This document shows, in pieces, positions 60,783 to 64,000 of a DNA stretch of 64,000 nucleotides. The translations under genes and the position numbers were made by a program. The DNA is taken from the NCBI RefSeq assembly GCF_002954445.1, contig NZ_MQWA01000001.1, positions 504,221 to 568,220 of the forward strand. Direction: 5' to 3'. Below the pieces are notes generated by a model. That model worked only from the letters and a program-made list of their open reading frames with translations. It did not search any database and had not been told where the DNA came from. How positions within the stretch are numbered: position 1 is the stretch's first letter; each line of letters opens with the position of its first letter. This DNA is from Rubritalea profundi (lineage in GTDB: Bacteria; Verrucomicrobiota; Verrucomicrobiia; Verrucomicrobiales; Akkermansiaceae).

Positions 60783-62258
60783 ATGTCAGACGCATACGCC
60801 GCACTAGTCGAAAAGCACCGAGAAATTTCACTTATCCACAGCTCCTCGGCCACACTCGGCTGGGATCAAGAAACCAATCTTCCCGACAAAGCTCTCGCCT
60901 ATCGAGCTGAGCAGATTGCCTACCTCTCTGGCAAAGCATACGAACTTTCCACCAATGATGCCTACTCCAAGCTACTCACTGCTGCTGAAGATAATAACGA
61001 CAACAGTCAGGGTTCATTAGCCAACCTTCGTGAGTGGCGCCACAGCTTCGACCGTTCCACCCGCCTCAGCCAAGAGATTGTGGAGCGAGACTCAAAAGCA
61101 TCATCACACGCCAAAGCTTTATGGATCAAAGCTCGCAAGCAATGCGACTTTAGCCTTTTTGCTCCACATATGCAAAAGCTACTCGACCTAGCAAAAGAGA
61201 AAGCCGAACTCTGGGGCTACCAAGAGGAAACCTATGACGCCCTGCTAGAATGCTATGAACGCGGTGCTAAAACGCGCGATATCGTCACTATCTTTGATCA
61301 ATTTCAGCCAGCTATCATCTCATTGGCTAGTCACGCAGTGGCCAAGTCTGCAACTAACAATACCCGTAAATTTGAAGGTTCGTTTCCTGTAGCAAAACAA
61401 CAAGAACTCAACCGAGCGGTAGCCAAGTCTATCGGCTTCGATTTTAAAGCTGGCCGCATAGACACGACTACTCACCCATTTTGCACCACGTTGGGTCCAT
61501 CTGACGTACGCCTCACAACCCGCTACTACGATCACGACTTCACAGCATCACTTTTCGGCGTACTACACGAAGCTGGGCATGGACTATATGAACAGGGACT
61601 GCCTGAAGCCGATTATGGTTTACCCTCAGGTTCAGCGGTCTCATTAGGCATTCACGAATCCCAATCCCTACTTTGGGAAGCACACGTCGGTAGATCTCAA
61701 GCTTTCTGGAACCACTGGATGCCTAAAGCCCAAGAACTCTTCCCACAACTCCGAGATTGGAGCGTTGAAGAATTCCTTAAAACCATCAACCAAGCAAATT
61801 ACTCTCCTATCCGAGTAGATGCAGACGAGGCCACCTACGATCTTCACGTTTTACTTCGCTTCGACATTGAGCGCCGATTAATCAGAGGTGAACTCGCAGT
61901 GAAAGACATCCCAACAGCTTGGAATGAAAGCTTCGAAGCAAGCTTCAACATGCGCCCTAAGTCAGATTCTGAAGGTTGTCTGCAAGACATCCACTGGGCC
62001 ATGGGTGGAATGGGCTACTTCCCTACTTACACAATAGGAAACCTCAATGCTTCACAACTTTTTCACACGGCTACTCAGGTTGAAACCATTTCAAATTCCT
62101 TTAAAGATGCTAACTTTAAGCCACTACTTGATTGGATGCGCCTACAGATCCACAGCAAGGGCAGTGCCCATCTACCACAAGACTTAATGGTCAAAGCAAC
62201 AGGTGAAACTACCAACCCCAGCTATCACCTCAAACACCTCAGCAACAGGTTTCTCTAA
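60783..62258 (+). CDS. M32 family metallocarboxypeptidase
   Basis: The 491-residue protein has the zinc motif HEAGH at 262-266 in VLHEAGHGLYEQGL, followed by GIHESQSLLWEAHVGRS with the third ligand Glu. The preceding HPFCTTLGPSDVRLTTRY and the later SPIRVDADEATYDLHVLLRFDIE and MGGMGYFPTYTIGNL are M32 hallmarks. These cytosolic enzymes remove C-terminal residues from peptides. The start MSDAYAALVEKHREISLIHS aligns with family starts. It is probably co-oriented but separately regulated from ptsI. Confidence 0.95.
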   Translation: MSDAYAALVEKHREISLIHSSSATLGWDQETNLPDKALAYRAEQIAYLSGKAYELSTNDAYSKLLTAAEDNNDNSQGSLANLREWRHSFDRSTRLSQEIVERDSKASSHAKALWIKARKQCDFSLFAPHMQKLLDLAKEKAELWGYQEETYDALLECYERGAKTRDIVTIFDQFQPAIISLASHAVAKSATNNTRKFEGSFPVAKQQELNRAVAKSIGFDFKAGRIDTTTHPFCTTLGPSDVRLTTRYYDHDFTASLFGVLHEAGHGLYEQGLPEADYGLPSGSAVSLGIHESQSLLWEAHVGRSQAFWNHWMPKAQELFPQLRDWSVEEFLKTINQANYSPIRVDADEATYDLHVLLRFDIERRLIRGELAVKDIPTAWNESFEASFNMRPKSDSEGCLQDIHWAMGGMGYFPTYTIGNLNASQLFHTATQVETISNSFKDANFKPLLDWMRLQIHSKGSAHLPQDLMVKATGETTNPSYHLKHLSNRFL

Positions 62259-62309
62259 TCATCACTCACCCGTGATGGGAACATATTAATCCAAACGTAA
62301 TCGACAATT

Positions 62310-63219
62310 ATGACTACTAGACGCACATTTTTAACCAGCTCATTACTTGCCGTGGCAAGTTTAAAAATGTTCTCAGTTTTGGCCAGTCTGCCAGCACTGT
62401 AAAACTCAGTAATCATGACATCAAACTTTCCCTGAAAATTGGAATGGTTGGCTTCGGAAAAACTCCCGATGAGAAGTTCCAAGGAATTCAAGAACTGGGC
62501 TACGATGGCATGGAACTCAATTCACCTGGCGGCTTAAACAAAGCCGCCTGTCTTGCCGGCTCCAAGAAATACAACTTCCCTATCCACGGGATGGTAGACT
62601 CCGCCCACTGGAAAACCCCACTATCCCATCCATCTGATGTAAACGTGACCGTGCATTTCAAGACCTCATCACCGCCATCAATGACTCAGCTATGTGTGGT
62701 GGCAATGCCGTACTGATAGTACCAGCAGTGGTCAACAAAAACACCACCCACCAAGAGGCATGGGACCGCTCGATCGAAGTCATAAAAAAAGCAATTCCTC
62801 ATGCCGCACAAAAGGGACAGCATATACTCATTGAGAATGTCTGGAACAACTTCCTTTACGACCCAAAAGGCGACGACAACCAATCCGCAGAAATACTCAA
62901 AAAGTATATTGATGAAATAAACAGCCCATGGGTCCGCAGTTAATTCGACATCGACATCGGCAACCATCAACGCTTCGGTAAGCCTGCGGAATGGATTCGC
63001 ACTCTCGGTAAACGCATCGTCAAACTCGACGTCAAAGACTGGAGCACCGAAAATGGATTTTGTAAAATAGGTGAAGGTGACGTCGATTGGCCCGAAGTAC
63101 GCAAAGCCCTCAAAGAGATCAACTACTCAGGCTGTGCTACAGCGGAAGTAAGCGGTGGCAACCAACAACGCTGTGCCGAGATCCTCAAAAACATGAGAAC
63201 TCACATACTCGGCGAGTAA
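62310..63219 (+). pseudogene. Sugar-phosphate isomerase/epimerase-like protein, multiply broken
   Basis: The region reads as one former gene. It starts with a Tat-type signal MTTRRTFLTSSLLAVASLKM and stops at 62400. In the next frame it continues with IGMVGFGKTPDEKFQGI and GYDGMELNSPGG. A frameshift around 62640-62700 leads to CGGNAVLIVPAVVNKNTTH and GQHILIENVWNNFLYDP. An in-frame TAA at 62941 follows, then RFGKPAEWIRTLGKRIVKLD and the end YSGCATAEVSGGNQQR. These are blocks of xylose-isomerase-like TIM-barrel isomerases. At least three lesions make it non-functional. Confidence 0.88.
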
Positions 63220-63247
63220 TACCATTTGAACTGTCAGATTATCGGAA

Positions 63248-63411
63248 TGACGTCGAATGATTGGATTGTAGCAAGGCGCAAGGAAGGAGCATAGTGGGCT
63301 ATGTGACAATCGAGTGGAGCGAGATAGCCAATCCCGCAGGGTTGCCCGGAGGGTGCGAGCGGGGCGAGCAGCAAACGCGCAACACCGCTAGAATTTAATC
63401 ATTCGGCGTCA
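63248..63411. repeat. 164-bp element with terminal inverted repeats
   Basis: The ends TGACGTCGAATGATT (63248-63262) and AATCATTCGGCGTCA (63397-63411) form a 15-bp inverted repeat with one mismatch. The interior is GC-rich and has smaller internal stems but no reading frame. It looks like a dispersed MITE- or REPIN-like repeat or a structured RNA. It follows directly after the isomerase relic. Confidence 0.65.
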
Positions 63412-63524
63412 CTGCCATCTCAGCTTCGCTGACTATTTCATCCAACCTTAAATAACAATCATAGCGGTAAGATGACTGTTCAACTGGTATTAACCACAAA
63501 CAATTCACCCCCCCTCTCTCAAAA

Positions 63525-63562
63525 CTATCTTGGCGACACTAGTCAAGATGGTTTTATTTTTT
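63525..63562 (+). terminator. Predicted terminator, plus strand
   Basis: A 10-bp stem CTATCTTGGC / GTCAAGATGG (two G-U pairs), 7-base loop, is followed by TTTTATTTTTT. It would stop transcription coming from the isomerase relic. Confidence 0.65.
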
Positions 63563-63582
63563 ATGATAAAACCTCGATTGGC

Positions 63583-63618
63583 AAAAAAAAATTTCTCTCC
63601 AAATAAATTGGAAAGAAA
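63583..63618 (-). terminator. Rho-independent terminator of rpmJ
   Basis: On the minus strand an 11-bp stem TTTCTTTCCAA / TTGGAGAGAAA (one G-U) with a 5-base loop is followed by nine Ts. It lies about 39 bases after the rpmJ stop. Confidence 0.85.
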
Positions 63619-63656
63619 GCTAGAAATTGATTGTGTCCGGTTTCCCAGAAACTGTA

Positions 63657-63821
63657 TTACTTGACGCCTTTCTTAGAAAGCTTAGTAGCACGTGTAGTGC
63701 CCTGACGAGCTTTAAATTTAGGGTTTGTCTTGCAGATAACGTAGAGTGTGCCCTTACGTTTGACCACTTGGCAGTCTTCGTGGCGGCGCTTCATTGAGGC
63801 TAGTGATGATAAAACTTTCAT
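63657..63821 (-). CDS. rpmJ: Ribosomal protein L36, zinc-independent type
   Basis: From the ATG at 63821 the product has 54 residues starting [20 protein letters not shown] with the L36 block [19 protein letters not shown]; the longer frame from 63893 only adds an unrelated leader. Of the four zinc ligands of standard L36 (C-x2-C-x12-C-x4-H) the first Cys and the final His are replaced, so it belongs to the C-minus YkgO-like type. This type has a Lys/Arg-rich C-terminal extension, as here. In other bacteria the C-minus version replaces the zinc form when zinc is scarce. Confidence 0.92.
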   Translation of the reverse strand: MKVLSSLASMKRRHEDCQVVKRKGTLYVICKTNPKFKARQGTTRATKLSKKGVK

Positions 63822-63913
63822 GTCTGGAAAAATTCCTGTTTGGGAGGCGCAAAATACGGAAATCACCCATCTTGTAAAGTCATTTCTACCCAATTCATCG
63901 AATTTTTATTTCG

Positions 63914-64000
63914 CTAAGATTTATTCGACTCCGTCACGGGCGGCCCAATCGCCTCCGCTAAGAGCTGTAGATACTCTTCCCGTGGGACTTCCCGCCCACC
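63914..64000 (-). CDS. C-terminal end of an unidentified protein
   Basis: The minus strand reads GGREVPREEYLQLLAEAIG then PPVTESNKS and a stop at 63914. Only 28 codons are in the window; the gene continues beyond the right edge. The fragment resembles the end of some Rossmann-fold epimerases or related enzymes, but too little is available for assignment. Confidence 0.5.
   Translation of the reverse strand, partial: GGREVPREEYLQLLAEAIGPPVTESNKS

Overview
The window looks like a chromosomal segment from a Verrucomicrobiota bacterium, probably Verrucomicrobiales. This is inferred from gene content (HprK/HPr/EI without PTS permeases, a Tat-signal sugar-phosphate isomerase relic, AP2-like and KTSC-type small proteins) and from the general lack of Shine-Dalgarno sequences before start codons. 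It has two halves: an accessory region at about 0.2-41.7 kb and a mostly housekeeping region at about 41.8-64 kb.

Accessory half. After the tail of a helix-hairpin-helix protein, 207-14726 holds a six-gene cluster. It encodes a small membrane protein, a tubulin/FtsZ-like GTPase, a zinc-finger/TM/periplasmic-binding/OmpA fusion, a MotA/TolQ-like channel with a long coiled tail, a MotB/OmpA-like partner, and a giant DUF4011 SF1 helicase whose nuclease/DUF3320 tail is cut off by a one-base shift in an A6 run. The channel pair plus helicase-nuclease recalls Zorya-type defence, but the tubulin and the sensor-like OmpA protein do not fit the described Zorya types; this is the best candidate for an undescribed system. 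Next come a KTSC lipoprotein and a small ORF, an nfeD/stomatin/Sel1-repeat operon on the minus strand, a DUF3465/HD pair, two tiny proteins, and a type I restriction operon hsdM-hsdS-(PrrC/RloC-like ATPase)-hsdR. A DUF2971 gene, a resolvase relic, an intact IS4-family element beside an older IS4 relic, a DUF6998-like/HNH nuclease pair, a secreted-protein gene between two 26-bp repeats, a truncated DUF2779 gene, an ankyrin-like protein and a split tyrosine integrase follow. The integrase lies just downstream of a CAT-anticodon tRNA gene (41353-41428), with another integrase scrap beyond it. The whole half reads as a defence-rich island at a tRNA integration hotspot.

Housekeeping half. A NUDIX hydrolase precedes a zinc-uptake pair (ZnuA-like binding protein and a His-rich outer-membrane protein) behind a Zur-like palindrome. 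Two tandem PAS-PAS-SpoIIE phosphatases follow, then hom, a small membrane/coiled-coil protein, hisS, aspS, a Phd/VapC toxin-antitoxin pair with a likely leaderless promoter, trkA-trkH potassium uptake, hprK-ptsH-ptsI, an M32 carboxypeptidase, a multiply broken TIM-barrel isomerase, a 164-bp inverted-repeat element, a zinc-independent type L36 gene (rpmJ) and the tail of one more gene.

All functional calls come from reading the sequence and motif recall; no database search was possible.
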